Positions 49,997 through 59,101 of a DNA stretch of 64,000 nt are shown one piece after another. The translations under genes and the position numbers were made by a program. The notes under the pieces were generated by a model. It saw nothing but the letters and a program-made list of their open reading frames with translations. It had not been told where the DNA came from and did not search any database. Source of the DNA: CAYUQT01 sp964596165 (GTDB taxonomy: Bacteria > Planctomycetota > Phycisphaerae > UBA1845 > JAFGLZ01); contig CAZQTW010000020.1 in NCBI GenBank assembly GCA_964596165.1, forward strand, positions 20,113-84,112, read 5' to 3'. Every line of letters starts with the position of its first letter. Within the stretch, counting starts at the first letter, position 1.

Positions 49997-50878
49997 CTAT
50001 AGCCTGAATAACGAAGCCGCCGCGCTCAGTTCGCGATCAATGTCCTCCCACATCACGCGAAGGTCCTCTCGGCTCAATTGGAGGTCCGCGAGGATGTGTG
50101 ACTCCAATTTGCGGGTATACGTCACGCGGACCGCCCCGGCGCCTTTACGGGCACAGAGGAAGTCAGCCAAGGCCACCGTCGACACCATGACCCGATCATC
50201 CTTCCTCGCGTTCTGGGGTACGTGGTGATGCCGAATACGTTCTGCAACCACTTCCGGCAATCGCCATAGGTGGGCAATAGCGGCTCCGAATTCGGCGTGG
50301 TCGAAGCCCAGGACGGACCGTTCACACCACTGCAGTTCGCGATCGGGCGTCACCGTTTTCAAGACCGCACAAAACTCACGATGTGCGTGTTCATCAAGTA
50401 GCACCACGCCTATGTCGTGTAAGAGGCCCGCCAGATAGGCATCCTCGAATTGGGCATGGCCGATACGGCGAGCGATCATCCGGGCCGACAGCGCCACCGA
50501 CAGCATGTGGCGCCAGAGATCGATGCGAGAGTAGTTCTCGGCGGTGGACTCCCGCTTGAACACCTCGCAGACCGAGGCCGTAACGGCAAGATTGCGGATG
50601 GCGTTGAACCCCAGCATGCTGATGGCGTGCTGGAGGCTTCCAATCGGGTTTCGCAGGCTGAAGTAGGCCGAGTTCACGGTTCGCAACACGCGAGCGGTCA
50701 AGGAAGGATCGTGCTCCACGATTTCCTTGAGATCCGCCGCACTGATCTTGGCGTCGTTGATTACCTCCATGATCTTCAGGGCAACAGCAGGGATAGTGGA
50801 GACCTCATTGACGCGCGCTATCAGCGCTTGAAGCTTCTCCTCGGGATTGGCAACTTTGGCAGCTACAGTGCCGATCAC
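49997..50878 (-). CDS. HDOD-domain signalling protein
   Basis: A 293-residue stand-alone HDOD protein. It starts at GTG 50878 with AGGGAG eight bases upstream. The domain covers about residues 18-220: NEVSTIPAVALKIMEVINDA, DPSLTARVLRTVNSAYFSLR, then FEDAYLAGLLHDIGVVLLDE, where an HD pair is retained although many HDOD proteins have lost it. HDOD proteins act in c-di-GMP or chemosensory-type pathways and usually have no nucleotide hydrolase activity. Cotranscription with the following histidine kinase suggests it is part of the same signalling route. Confidence 0.9.
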   Translation of the reverse strand: MIGTVAAKVANPEEKLQALIARVNEVSTIPAVALKIMEVINDAKISAADLKEIVEHDPSLTARVLRTVNSAYFSLRNPIGSLQHAISMLGFNAIRNLAVTASVCEVFKRESTAENYSRIDLWRHMLSVALSARMIARRIGHAQFEDAYLAGLLHDIGVVLLDEHAHREFCAVLKTVTPDRELQWCERSVLGFDHAEFGAAIAHLWRLPEVVAERIRHHHVPQNARKDDRVMVSTVALADFLCARKGAGAVRVTYTRKLESHILADLQLSREDLRVMWEDIDRELSAAASLFRL

Positions 50879-51377
50879 CGACCGTTCTCCCTAGGTGCCT
50901 TCACACTGCAAATAGGGCATTAACGTCTTCACCCAATGAGGTCGGCATAAGGAAGGATTAACTTCATGTATATCGAATGACAACCCGTAAGTGCACGTGG
51001 GACGCTGTTCGAACACCTTGGGAAACCCGGGGTAACATTCTTGTGGTCATCCGGTCATTCGATTCCGAGGCGCGTCCCATAAGAGTGAGACGGCGATTCG
51101 AAGGCCGGCGCGGCGCAGTAATGGGGAATGAGCGGACCGGTAAGAGATAAGGTCCTCTTGCGTTTCGGGCTATCACAAGAACGGCGAATCGGCCGGTGAC
51201 GGTCGGTGAAGGAAAGGAGCACACGATGCGGCCAGGGTGTTCTTGACCGTACGGAGGACCGACCGTTTCAGAAGAAGAACGACCCATCAGTCTCTGTATG
51301 GCGAACCCACGGTCCCTCCTCGGCCGCGATCTGGCTTATAATCCCAACTGTCCTGCAGTCCGCGAATGGAGCATACC
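50879..51377. other. Intergenic region between the HDOD gene and a secreted protein gene
   Basis: About 490 bases without a convincing longer gene. A strong Shine-Dalgarno AAAGGAG (51213-51219) is placed six bases before ATG 51226, which opens a six-codon minigene (M-R-P-G-C-S-stop); it could be a leader peptide or chance. A TATAAT at 51337-51342, without a matching -35, could serve the gene starting at 51378. Confidence 0.4.
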
Positions 51378-53432
51378 ATGACGGTCAAGACATTCCGGTC
51401 TCAGATTACCCTGGCCGTGTTGATGCTCGGATCGTGTTGTCAACGGGGGGCAGCGGACAGAGTCGAAATGCGTGCGGTCGGTGATCACGGCAGGTACCGC
51501 GTCGAGCTCATCTCCCAAGGCAAACCGGTGCTTTGCTCGCCGGACGAGGGGTTATGGTCGATCGCGACTGGCTGGCGCGAGGACTGGCCATCGGATTGGC
51601 GGCACGGCAATGCCGTCCAGATCGAGAAGGCAGGTGAGTGGACGATCCTAAAGGGTACGATCAACAGTTCCGGTGGGGCATGGCTACTGCGGGATGCGTA
51701 CCGGCCGTACAAGGGGGTCATCCAGTGTGTGCGGCGGTGGACGTGGACGGGTTCGCAGCCGGTCAAGACCTGCACGCTGTCGGTCCGGTTTCAGGCGGGA
51801 TCGACGGGAGCGACGGCCCTGCTGCCCGGAATCCTCTACTACGGCAATCCGTCCGGTGCCAGAAGCGGTCGCGTGCCGGTGTTCAGCGGTCGGTCGGGTG
51901 AGGAGGCACTCTTCGAGGAACACCGCTATCCGATGCCGTTTGCGAGCATAGAGTGGAAGGGCGAGCAAGGCCTCTCGGGTGCGGTCCTGCACAGCATGCC
52001 GTCGCCGGTGCCCTATGGAAATGTCCGCGATCAGTGGTGGTCGATGGGCGTTGTGGCGAAGGAGCGGACAACCGAGCTTCAGCTTCTCTCCGGGCCGTGC
52101 GCGTCGAACGGCAAGCGGAACGTCATTAAGGCGATTCAGCCCGGCTTCGTGCCCTATGGGCCGACGTATCTGAACGTTCCGCCGGGGGCGATCATCGAGA
52201 AGACGTTCTTCCTCGACGTGTATCCTGTCGCCGCGGCGGGCAGCGGTTTTCAGCGACCGGTGCGGACATCGCTGTCGCTCTTCGACCCTTATAGCCTGGA
52301 CGGGCTCCCGAGCTTCAGCGAGATCATCCGGGCGAAATATCGATACGCCAAGACACGATGGGCGCAGGTGGGTGATATGGCCGGCTTCCGGAAGTTCCCG
52401 GACAAGAACTTCCTCGTGATGGGGTGGTGCGGGCAGGCCGATTCGCCGGGCTACGCACTCCAAGTGTTGGCGAAGGGTCTGAGCGAGCCGGCTGCGCTGG
52501 ACATGGCTCGTAAGGCGCTGGACTCGCTCTCGGGCGCCGGGTTCTATTCCGGTGGCTTTCACACATGGTACGACCTCGACAAGAAGACGTGGTCGGGCCA
52601 GGAGCTCGTCAGCCAGGGGCAGGCGATGTTGAACTTTGCCCAGGCGATCCGAGTCGGCCGGAAGAACGGTTCGGATACGTCGCGCTGGGAGGGTTTCCTA
52701 CGTAAGGCATGCGAGGTGCATGCCGAGCGGATTCTCACGGCAGGTTGGCGTCCGCATTCGACGAACGAGGGATTCCTCATTGCGCCGCTGTGCAGGGCCT
52801 CAGAGCTATTCGGCGAGGCGAGATTCCGGGAGGCGGCGGTCAAGGCGGGCCGGAGGTACGCCGAACTTCACGTCTCGATGCGCGAACCGTACTGGGGCGG
52901 CACACTTGATGCAAGTTGTGAGGACAAGGAAGGGGCCTACGCCGCCATGCAGGGGTTCCTCTTCCTCTACGAGCTGACCGGTCAGACCGAATTCCTTTGC
53001 TGGGCCGAGCACGCCTGCGATGTCGTCCTGACATACGTGGTTGTTTGGGACGTCGATCTGCCACCGGGCCGGTTGCGAGATCATCGATTCCGGACGACCG
53101 GTTGGACGGCCGTGTCGCCGCAGAACCAGCACGTCGACGTCTTTGGCGTCATCATCGCCCCGGAGATCTGCCGCCTGGGGCGACACCTCAATCGCGACGA
53201 TCTCCAACGCCTGGCAGTCGTCATGTACCGGTCGTGCGGCCAGCTCATCGATCCGTACGGCAGCCAGGGCGAACAGCCTCAACACACCAATTACGCCCAG
53301 CGCGGCAAGGTGGACGACGTATTTGCCCTTCGAGGCGGATACGCCGAAGATTGGACGGTCTTCTGGATTACGGCCCATTTCCTAAACGCGGCCGCGCAAT
53401 TCGAGGAACTGGGCGTTCGGGTTTGGGAGTAG
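51378..53432 (+). CDS. Secreted helical-barrel (glycosidase-like) protein of unknown specificity
   Basis: A 684-residue protein. The start is ATG 51378 with GGAGC upstream; an ATG four codons earlier lacks that spacing. The signal peptide is MTVKTFRSQITLAVLMLG.. ending near ..SCCQRGAA, possibly with a lipobox. Residues about 25-320 are beta-rich (galactose-mutarotase-like, WRWTWTGSQPVKTCTLSVRF). Residues about 330-680 contain repeated helices with aromatic and acidic residues (GFYSGGFHTWYDLDKKTW, GWRPHSTNEGFLIAPLCR, EPYWGGTLDASCEDKEGA), as in an (alpha/alpha)6 glycoside hydrolase or epimerase barrel. I cannot assign a GH family. The next gene on the same strand is a secreted FG-GAP protein, 33 bases on. 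Confidence 0.65.
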   Translation: MTVKTFRSQITLAVLMLGSCCQRGAADRVEMRAVGDHGRYRVELISQGKPVLCSPDEGLWSIATGWREDWPSDWRHGNAVQIEKAGEWTILKGTINSSGGAWLLRDAYRPYKGVIQCVRRWTWTGSQPVKTCTLSVRFQAGSTGATALLPGILYYGNPSGARSGRVPVFSGRSGEEALFEEHRYPMPFASIEWKGEQGLSGAVLHSMPSPVPYGNVRDQWWSMGVVAKERTTELQLLSGPCASNGKRNVIKAIQPGFVPYGPTYLNVPPGAIIEKTFFLDVYPVAAAGSGFQRPVRTSLSLFDPYSLDGLPSFSEIIRAKYRYAKTRWAQVGDMAGFRKFPDKNFLVMGWCGQADSPGYALQVLAKGLSEPAALDMARKALDSLSGAGFYSGGFHTWYDLDKKTWSGQELVSQGQAMLNFAQAIRVGRKNGSDTSRWEGFLRKACEVHAERILTAGWRPHSTNEGFLIAPLCRASELFGEARFREAAVKAGRRYAELHVSMREPYWGGTLDASCEDKEGAYAAMQGFLFLYELTGQTEFLCWAEHACDVVLTYVVVWDVDLPPGRLRDHRFRTTGWTAVSPQNQHVDVFGVIIAPEICRLGRHLNRDDLQRLAVVMYRSCGQLIDPYGSQGEQPQHTNYAQRGKVDDVFALRGGYAEDWTVFWITAHFLNAAAQFEELGVRVWE

Positions 53433-53465
53433 GCAGGGGCGGATGAACTTGGGAGGTGACGAAGG

Positions 53466-54767
53466 ATGGGTACTCGACGGGCGTGTGTATCGGTTTGGCT
53501 GGGGCTTGTGTCCTTGGGTGCATTGTCTTGCGGGGCGGTCGAAGCGGGCGAAATTGGGAGCCTTGCCGATGTGGCCGCCGGCTGGAGGGGCGAGGTCGTC
53601 GCGAAAGTCGACCAGAGTTATGCCGGCTGGGACGTGGAAATCGGCGACGGCGATAACGACGGCAAGAACGAGATCCTCACCACGGGCTGCCCCGACAGTC
53701 GGCTCTACCTGTTCAAGAAGGACGGCGGTTCGTGGCAGACCCGGCTACTGGCCGAGAACCTCGCCCATCGAAAGCCCGGCATGGGCCTGGCCGTCAAGGT
53801 CGTTGACCTGAACAAGGACGGCAAGAACGAGATTATCCTCGGCACGGGACAGGAGGCCGACGATACGGCGTGGTTTTACGTCTTTCAGACCGACGGGCGA
53901 CAGATTACGAAACGGCTCTCTTGCCAACCCAAGTGGTGCAACAAGAGCGCGTACACGCATGACCTGGCCCCGTACGATCTGAACGGTGACGGCGTTCTGG
54001 AGGTCGTCTCGGCCTATTGCGGCGGCGGCGAGATCATCCGGTACGACTTCGACAAGGAACTCACCAAGATCGGCGCGCGGAAGATCTACAACCTTTCCGG
54101 TTCGGGCGAGGAGTCGTTGATCGCGGACGTCGACAATGACGGGAAGGTCGAGTATGTCACGTCCAACAGCTTTCGGGCAGGCAAGGCGAAGGTCGAGATC
54201 TTCGAGTTTGACGGCCAAGGCGAACTGGTCACGCCGCCCCGGATTGTCGTGGACGGTGTCGACGGGCGGGGGTGTTTCTACGCGAGCATCATGATTGGCG
54301 ACGTTGACAACGACGGAAAGAACGAGATGGTTGTCGGGTGGAAGCACGAGCAGAAGGTCAATAAGGCCACCCTCATCGGCTATCGCGTTACCGATCGGGC
54401 CAGGCCCGTCTATACATTCGAGCGGGACACCGAGGACCTCGACATGGCCTATTTCGAGAAGATGATGGTCATCGCGGATGCCGACAACGACGGGAAGAAC
54501 GAATTGGTGATATCGACCCGCGGTGACAATGTCTCGGAGTTCATCACCAGCAAGCACCTGGGGCACGTGTTCATGTACACGGTGTCCGGACCGGAGCGGA
54601 TCACGAAGGAACGGCTCGTCAAGTTGCACGAAGACAAAGCCGAATCATCGTGGCCGGCCGTCGGCGATGCGGACAACGACGGCAAGAACGAAGTCGTTCT
54701 GGCGACGGGCAAGGGCGATCGGACAAAGCCGGGTGTTTCGTACGTCGTGCTGGTGAGGCGGCGCTGA
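53466..54767 (+). CDS. Secreted FG-GAP/VCBS beta-propeller protein
   Basis: A 433-residue exported protein starting at ATG 53466 with GGGAGGTG upstream. Its signal peptide includes CVSVWLGLVSLGALSCGAVE. The mature part is seven copies of a calcium-loop repeat of the form DxDxDGxxE: GDGDNDGKNEI, DLNKDGKNEI, DLNGDGVLEV, DVDNDGKVEY, DVDNDGKNEM, DADNDGKNEL, DADNDGKNEV. Seven repeats spaced about 50-60 residues apart imply a closed seven-bladed propeller, like integrin alpha or fungal lectin folds. It is likely a cell-surface binding or scaffold protein. It probably shares a transcript with the preceding secreted gene. Confidence 0.85.
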   Translation: MGTRRACVSVWLGLVSLGALSCGAVEAGEIGSLADVAAGWRGEVVAKVDQSYAGWDVEIGDGDNDGKNEILTTGCPDSRLYLFKKDGGSWQTRLLAENLAHRKPGMGLAVKVVDLNKDGKNEIILGTGQEADDTAWFYVFQTDGRQITKRLSCQPKWCNKSAYTHDLAPYDLNGDGVLEVVSAYCGGGEIIRYDFDKELTKIGARKIYNLSGSGEESLIADVDNDGKVEYVTSNSFRAGKAKVEIFEFDGQGELVTPPRIVVDGVDGRGCFYASIMIGDVDNDGKNEMVVGWKHEQKVNKATLIGYRVTDRARPVYTFERDTEDLDMAYFEKMMVIADADNDGKNELVISTRGDNVSEFITSKHLGHVFMYTVSGPERITKERLVKLHEDKAESSWPAVGDADNDGKNEVVLATGKGDRTKPGVSYVVLVRRR

Positions 54768-54923
54768 TCAATCTTGGCCGTCGTGGCTACGCAGGATGGG
54801 GGCCATCCGAACAGAGCTCGAATCATTGGGGACCTTTTGGTGGTTTGAGGAGGTGAGCATTTGATCCCCTATCGAAGGGTCCTTCGGAGGCCCTCGACCG
54901 GCCGGCGTGAGGTGACGGTTTCC

Positions 54924-55550
54924 TCACGATAGGTACTCGTTTTCAATTCCGACCCCGAGATCGCGAACGGTCTTGAACGAGGCGAGCAGGTCCTTGCCTT
55001 TTCGAACGGCCTCGTCGATTTCGCTCAGCAGCTCGTCGTGATTCATGGGTTGTTCGTTCCTGATGGCTGTTCGTTGTTCCTTGCGCGGAGTCTCTCGCAA
55101 TCGACGGACGATCCGGGCCTCGTCAATGAGCACAGATTGCCTCTTGGCCACGTCCAACAGGTCGCGCGTCTTCTCGGTCAACATCTTCTGCTCTAGAGCG
55201 CGTCGAATCGTAATCGCCAGGTCGATTTCGTTGCAGGGCTTGGTGAAGAACTGGTACACCTTTCCCTCGTTGATAGCCCGCAACGCCGCGGGGAGTGACG
55301 GATGGCCCGTCAAGACGATCCGGACAGTGTCCGGGCGTGCGGCCGCCACTGCCGCTAGGAACGTCGTACCCGACATCCCGGGCATCTCCTCGTCGGAGAC
55401 GATCAGGTCGACATCGTGCGCATCGAGTACTTGGGCGGCCTGTTCGGCTGAGTGTGCGGTCAGGATTGTGTAGGGTTCTTTGTGGAGGGTTCGCTTCAGG
55501 CCGTCGAGAACATGAGGTTCGTCATCTACCAAGAGAATGGTTTGGGCCAT
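54924..55550 (-). CDS. Response regulator, REC domain with short helical tail
   Basis: A 208-residue receiver protein. The REC domain (residues 1-122) has ILLVDDEP, the phosphoacceptor Asp in LIVSDEEMPGMSG, Thr in IVLTGHPS and Lys in FFTKPC. The C-terminal 85 residues are charged helices (EQKMLTEKTRDLLDVAKRQS, DELLSEIDEAVRKGKDLLAS) without DNA-binding or enzymatic motifs, so it may act by protein contact. The start is ATG 55550; the longer open frame reaching 55613 overlaps the upstream gene. It is the last gene of a five-gene signalling operon, 4 bases after its neighbour. Confidence 0.9.
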   Translation of the reverse strand: MAQTILLVDDEPHVLDGLKRTLHKEPYTILTAHSAEQAAQVLDAHDVDLIVSDEEMPGMSGTTFLAAVAAARPDTVRIVLTGHPSLPAALRAINEGKVYQFFTKPCNEIDLAITIRRALEQKMLTEKTRDLLDVAKRQSVLIDEARIVRRLRETPRKEQRTAIRNEQPMNHDELLSEIDEAVRKGKDLLASFKTVRDLGVGIENEYLS

Positions 55551-55554
55551 GGCA

Positions 55555-56745
55555 CTAACTCCTCTGTGACGCCGCCACTTGGGCCTGCGGCCTTTCCGGA
55601 ACGTCGTAGTCACCGCGAACGAAAACGCGAACAGATGTTGGCATCGGTGTGCGTCTAGAATGATTGATCAGTCGCTGACAGACTGAGGGGGTGGCCTCCT
55701 GCCCCTTGGATACGAGCAGGAGTCCGGTTGTCGTCCTTATGTCCTCGGCGAAGGTCATGCCGCTCGCTAAGTCCTCCAAGGCCACCGTGCGAACCACCAC
55801 GGTCTCTGCCAGCTCGACCACGCCCTCTAGGGCGTTCAACACGTCGGGGTCGTAGCGTCGTGCCTGCTCTCGAAGTCGTTGGAAGGCTTCGTATTCATCC
55901 ATTCCAGAGGATTTCAGTGCGTCGAAGTCCAGGGCGACCTTGAGGATACGGGCTCCCAGCGGAATGGCCCTCCCCTGTTTCGCGTCGGCCGGAGCCCCCG
56001 TTCCGTCGAAGCACTTCTCCTGGTAACCGATGATCTGCGCGACGTTTTCAAGGCGTGGGATTTTCGCCACGATATCACGTCCGACGGACGGATGGGCCTG
56101 GAACATCTTTGACTCCTCGGGCGTCAGGGTTCGGCCGAGGTACACCGCCTCCATCGTGTCCGGCGGGATTGTGACGCAGCCGATCTGCGAGAGCATCGCA
56201 GCCACGTCCAGTTCCCACGAAGGGGGAATCTTGAGTTCGGTTGCCAGTTGGCGGACAAGACGATAAACGCGAGATGCCCGTCCAAAAGCGGTCGGGTTGA
56301 CCAGGGAGAGTACATCCACGAGCACTTTGACGCTCCCGCGAAGCGTCTTTTCGAGAAGCTCCTTCTCGGCTCTGATCAATCGGTACTGATGAAGGCCTGC
56401 AAGAATTGCCTTGGCAAGCTGCTCCGACGGACAGGGTTTGGTAAGGAATCGAAAGATGCTCCCCTCGTTGACCGCCTCCATGGCGGTGTGTTGATCGGAA
56501 TTTCCCGTCAGCATGATACGAACGGTGTCGGGGGAAAGCGACTTCACCTTCGCGAGGAACTGGACACCGTCCATACCCGGCATTCGCATGTCGGAGACGA
56601 TCACGGCGTATGGACCTTGCGACTGAAGCGCCGTCAGGGCAAGATCGGCACTCGTGGCCGTGTCGATCTTGAACTCCCGACGGAGCTGCCGTCGATAGGC
56701 GTCGAGGATATGAGGATCGTCGTCAACACAAAGAACCTTTTCCAC
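55555..56745 (-). CDS. Response regulator with degenerate HD-GYP domain
   Basis: A 396-residue REC-output protein. The REC domain is intact: VLCVDDDPH, IVSDMRMPGMDG, IMLTGNSD, FLTKPC. The output domain aligns with HD-GYP phosphodiesterases but lost their catalytic residues: the HDIGK position reads AAMLSQIGCVTIPPD, and HHExxDGxGYP reads YQEKCFDGTGAP. Metal binding is therefore unlikely, and it probably serves as a signalling or dimerisation module. The start is GTG 56745 (GGGAGG nine bases upstream), overlapping the preceding stop by one base. A C-terminal extra domain (EDLASGMTFAEDIRTTTG) resembles the tail of HDOD/HD-GYP response regulators. Confidence 0.85.
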   Translation of the reverse strand: MEKVLCVDDDPHILDAYRRQLRREFKIDTATSADLALTALQSQGPYAVIVSDMRMPGMDGVQFLAKVKSLSPDTVRIMLTGNSDQHTAMEAVNEGSIFRFLTKPCPSEQLAKAILAGLHQYRLIRAEKELLEKTLRGSVKVLVDVLSLVNPTAFGRASRVYRLVRQLATELKIPPSWELDVAAMLSQIGCVTIPPDTMEAVYLGRTLTPEESKMFQAHPSVGRDIVAKIPRLENVAQIIGYQEKCFDGTGAPADAKQGRAIPLGARILKVALDFDALKSSGMDEYEAFQRLREQARRYDPDVLNALEGVVELAETVVVRTVALEDLASGMTFAEDIRTTTGLLLVSKGQEATPSVCQRLINHSRRTPMPTSVRVFVRGDYDVPERPQAQVAASQRS

Positions 56746-57962
56746 TACGGCTTGCCTCCCTTCTGTCCGCAGAGTACTCCTCTGGCCAACTCCCTCCAGC
56801 GATCCAGACGGTCCGCAAGGCCCAGTCCGCTCAGGTAATCAAGCCGGATTTCAAATGGGTGTGCCTGGTCGGCCGAGGGATGGGCCTCGTGTTCCAGGGC
56901 ATTCGCCACATGCACGGCGGTCAACGGGCTGAATGTCGTTGCCATGTGGTGGGCGGGCGTGTGGTGGTAGGCGATGCCCTCGACAATCAAATCCGGAAGT
57001 CCCCACAGGCCCATCAGATAGGCTCCGACCTCCGCATGGGTCGTTCCAAGGACCTCCCGTTCCGCCACCCACATCGGGACCGCTTTAGCACGCGCGTGTA
57101 CTATCGAGTTCTGGTACTGGTCGGGGACCTTGGCCGCAAGGACCAGTTTGCCGGCATCATGAAGAAGCCCCGCCATTAGGGTGTGGTCGGCCATCTTGAC
57201 GTCCCTGCTCGTTGCCGCTGCGATTGCCCGCGCGATCGTGCCGGTGGCCACACTGTGATTCCACAGCACGGGGAGATCAAACTCTCGAACCTTTGGCTGT
57301 TCGAATTGGGAGAAGACCTGAATCGTCAGGACCAACGATTTCACCGTGTCGAGGCCGAGCAGGTTGACGGCCATGGCCGGAGTGGATATATGCCGGCGCA
57401 GGCCAAAGAACGCGGAGTTGACCAACTGAAGGATCTTCGCCGTCATTCCGACGTCCTGGGAAATGATGTCGCCGATCCGCTGGATCGAGGCGTTGGGGAG
57501 ACTCAGCTCCTGAACGACTTTCATGTACAGGTCGGGGAGACTGGGCAGCGAGTTCATCTGCGAGACAAGGTCCTTGAGCGACGGACTGTTCAGGAGTTCC
57601 CGGAGGGCGCAGGATCGAGCGACGGTCTCCTTCAACATTTCGGGATCACAGGGCTTGGCCAAGTACTGGTGCGTGGGGCCCACGGAGCGGAGGATCATCT
57701 CCTTGTCCGAGTGCCCGGAAAGCACGATCCGAACGGTCTGCGGATGTCGTCGCATGACCTCGGTCAGGAGTTGAGCCCCGTCCATGCCCGGCATCCGCAT
57801 GTCGGAGACGACGACGTCGAAAGGTGTCTGAGACATCAAGCCGAGGGCCTCTGCCCCGCTGGTTGCGAAGGCCATCTCCCACTCCTGGCGCATCGACCGC
57901 AGCATCCGCCGCAGACCGTCGAGCACGTTCCTCTCGTCATCAACGAACAGGATTCGCTTCAT
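56745..57962 (-). CDS. Response regulator with HDOD output domain
   Basis: A 405-residue protein. It has a canonical REC (ILFVDDERN; Asp in VVVSDMRMPGMDG; IVLSGHSD; LAKPC), then an HDOD domain from about residue 135 (SLPSLPDLYMKVVQELSLPN, DVGMTAKILQLVNSAFFGLR) that keeps an HD pair in LMAGLLHDAGKLVLAAKVPD. It starts at ATG 57962, overlapping the HD-GYP regulator's stop by ATGA. It is third in the operon. The REC/HDOD layout is common in deltaproteobacteria and planctomycetes; downstream partners are generally unknown. Confidence 0.9.
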   Translation of the reverse strand: MKRILFVDDERNVLDGLRRMLRSMRQEWEMAFATSGAEALGLMSQTPFDVVVSDMRMPGMDGAQLLTEVMRRHPQTVRIVLSGHSDKEMILRSVGPTHQYLAKPCDPEMLKETVARSCALRELLNSPSLKDLVSQMNSLPSLPDLYMKVVQELSLPNASIQRIGDIISQDVGMTAKILQLVNSAFFGLRRHISTPAMAVNLLGLDTVKSLVLTIQVFSQFEQPKVREFDLPVLWNHSVATGTIARAIAAATSRDVKMADHTLMAGLLHDAGKLVLAAKVPDQYQNSIVHARAKAVPMWVAEREVLGTTHAEVGAYLMGLWGLPDLIVEGIAYHHTPAHHMATTFSPLTAVHVANALEHEAHPSADQAHPFEIRLDYLSGLGLADRLDRWRELARGVLCGQKGGKP

Positions 57963-59101
57963 GTCGAAGACCCTACCTGCACTTCCCCGGCTGTGTCACC
58001 GGACGATTCGGCATGAATAGCCTGGAACTCGCCTACAGATCTTTCAAAGGCCTCACAGACCTCAGGGTCGAAGTGCTTTCCCTTCTCGCTTTGGATGATC
58101 TCCACCGCTTCGGCCTCCGGAAGAGCGGGTTTGTAAGGCCTTTCGGACCGCATGGCGTCGTAGGCGTCCGCCAATGCAACGATTCTCGCCTCGAGAGGAA
58201 TGCTCTCGCCGGAAAGCCCGACGGGGTATCCCTTTCCGTCCCACCGTTCATGATGTGACACTGCAATGTGCGCCGCCATCTCCAGAATCGGGTTGGTGAT
58301 CGCTTTCTGATCCGGAGGACGCCTGTTGGGGTTCCAGGCCTGGAAGGCAACCATGGTCTTGGGCGCTCCTCTGAGTATCTGGGCCCCGATGACGCAATGC
58401 CGCTTCATTGTTTCCCACTCTTCCGGCATCAACCGACCCGGTTTGAGCAGCACCGCGTCAGGAACGCCGATCTTCCCGATGTCATGAAGTGGCCCCGCGA
58501 GGAGCACTCTCTCGACGAATTCATCAGGCGTTCCGAGGACCTCCGCAATCACGCGCGAGTAGCATCCCACCCGAACCACGTGGTTGCCGGTCTGGTCGTC
58601 TCGATACTCGGAGACCTTTCCGAGCCTCCATACGATCTGAAGCTGGGATTCCCTCAGGGCGAAGGTCCTCTCCTGCACCTTCCGGTCCAGCATCTCATTC
58701 TGCGCCCGTAATTCCGCCTGATAGGTCCGTATCTTCAGCACGCTGCGAATCCGCGCCTTCAGTTCCGACGGATCGACCGGCTTGCTCAAGAGGTCTGCCG
58801 CTCCCGACTCCAACGCACGTTTCTTCAGATCACGCTCCTCAAGGCCGGTTAAGAACACGAGGGGGATGTCCTTCCACGCCGCCGACCGCTGCATTTCGGC
58901 CAACAGCTCGAAGCCATCCTTCCCAGGCATCACCATGTCCGACACCACGACGTCGATGCTCTCGCGACGAAGCACATCAATTGCCTCGCTCACATTCCAT
59001 GCGTACCTCAGGTCCCATTCGCTTCGTTCGGCTTGCATGATTCGCTGGACGGCCGCGAACACGTTGGGTTCGTCATCCACGAAAAGCACTAACTTCTTCA
59101 T
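57959..59101 (-). CDS. Response regulator with intact HD-GYP c-di-GMP phosphodiesterase domain
   Basis: A 380-residue protein, RpfG-like. Its REC domain has LVLFVDDEPN, VVVSDMVMPGKDG and LLSKPVD. A coiled-coil linker (QAELRAQNEMLDRKVQERTF) leads to an HD-GYP domain with full metal and signature motifs: GNHVVRVGCYS, HDIGKIGVPD and HHERWDGKGYPVG. It should hydrolyse c-di-GMP to GMP or pGpG. About 20 extra residues (APKTMVAFQAWNPNRRPPDQ) are inserted between GAQILRG and the HHE helix. The start ATG 59101 (MKKLVLFVDDEPN) is preferred over the longer frame; it overlaps the kinase's 3' end by 29 bases. Confidence 0.92.
   Translation of the reverse strand: MKKLVLFVDDEPNVFAAVQRIMQAERSEWDLRYAWNVSEAIDVLRRESIDVVVSDMVMPGKDGFELLAEMQRSAAWKDIPLVFLTGLEERDLKKRALESGAADLLSKPVDPSELKARIRSVLKIRTYQAELRAQNEMLDRKVQERTFALRESQLQIVWRLGKVSEYRDDQTGNHVVRVGCYSRVIAEVLGTPDEFVERVLLAGPLHDIGKIGVPDAVLLKPGRLMPEEWETMKRHCVIGAQILRGAPKTMVAFQAWNPNRRPPDQKAITNPILEMAAHIAVSHHERWDGKGYPVGLSGESIPLEARIVALADAYDAMRSERPYKPALPEAEAVEIIQSEKGKHFDPEVCEAFERSVGEFQAIHAESSGDTAGEVQVGSST

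Noticed and set aside
53640..54700. Recurrent DNA unit close to GACAACGACGGSAAGAACGA, at first sight a repeat array
   Set aside because: The copies are in frame and encode the calcium loops of the FG-GAP propeller; spacing is irregular, so not a CRISPR or intergenic repeat.
54906..54928. CGTGAGG/CCTCACG hairpin between the convergent FG-GAP and response regulator genes
   Set aside because: The 7-bp stem overlaps the response-regulator stop codon and lacks a U-tract on either strand; not called as a terminator.
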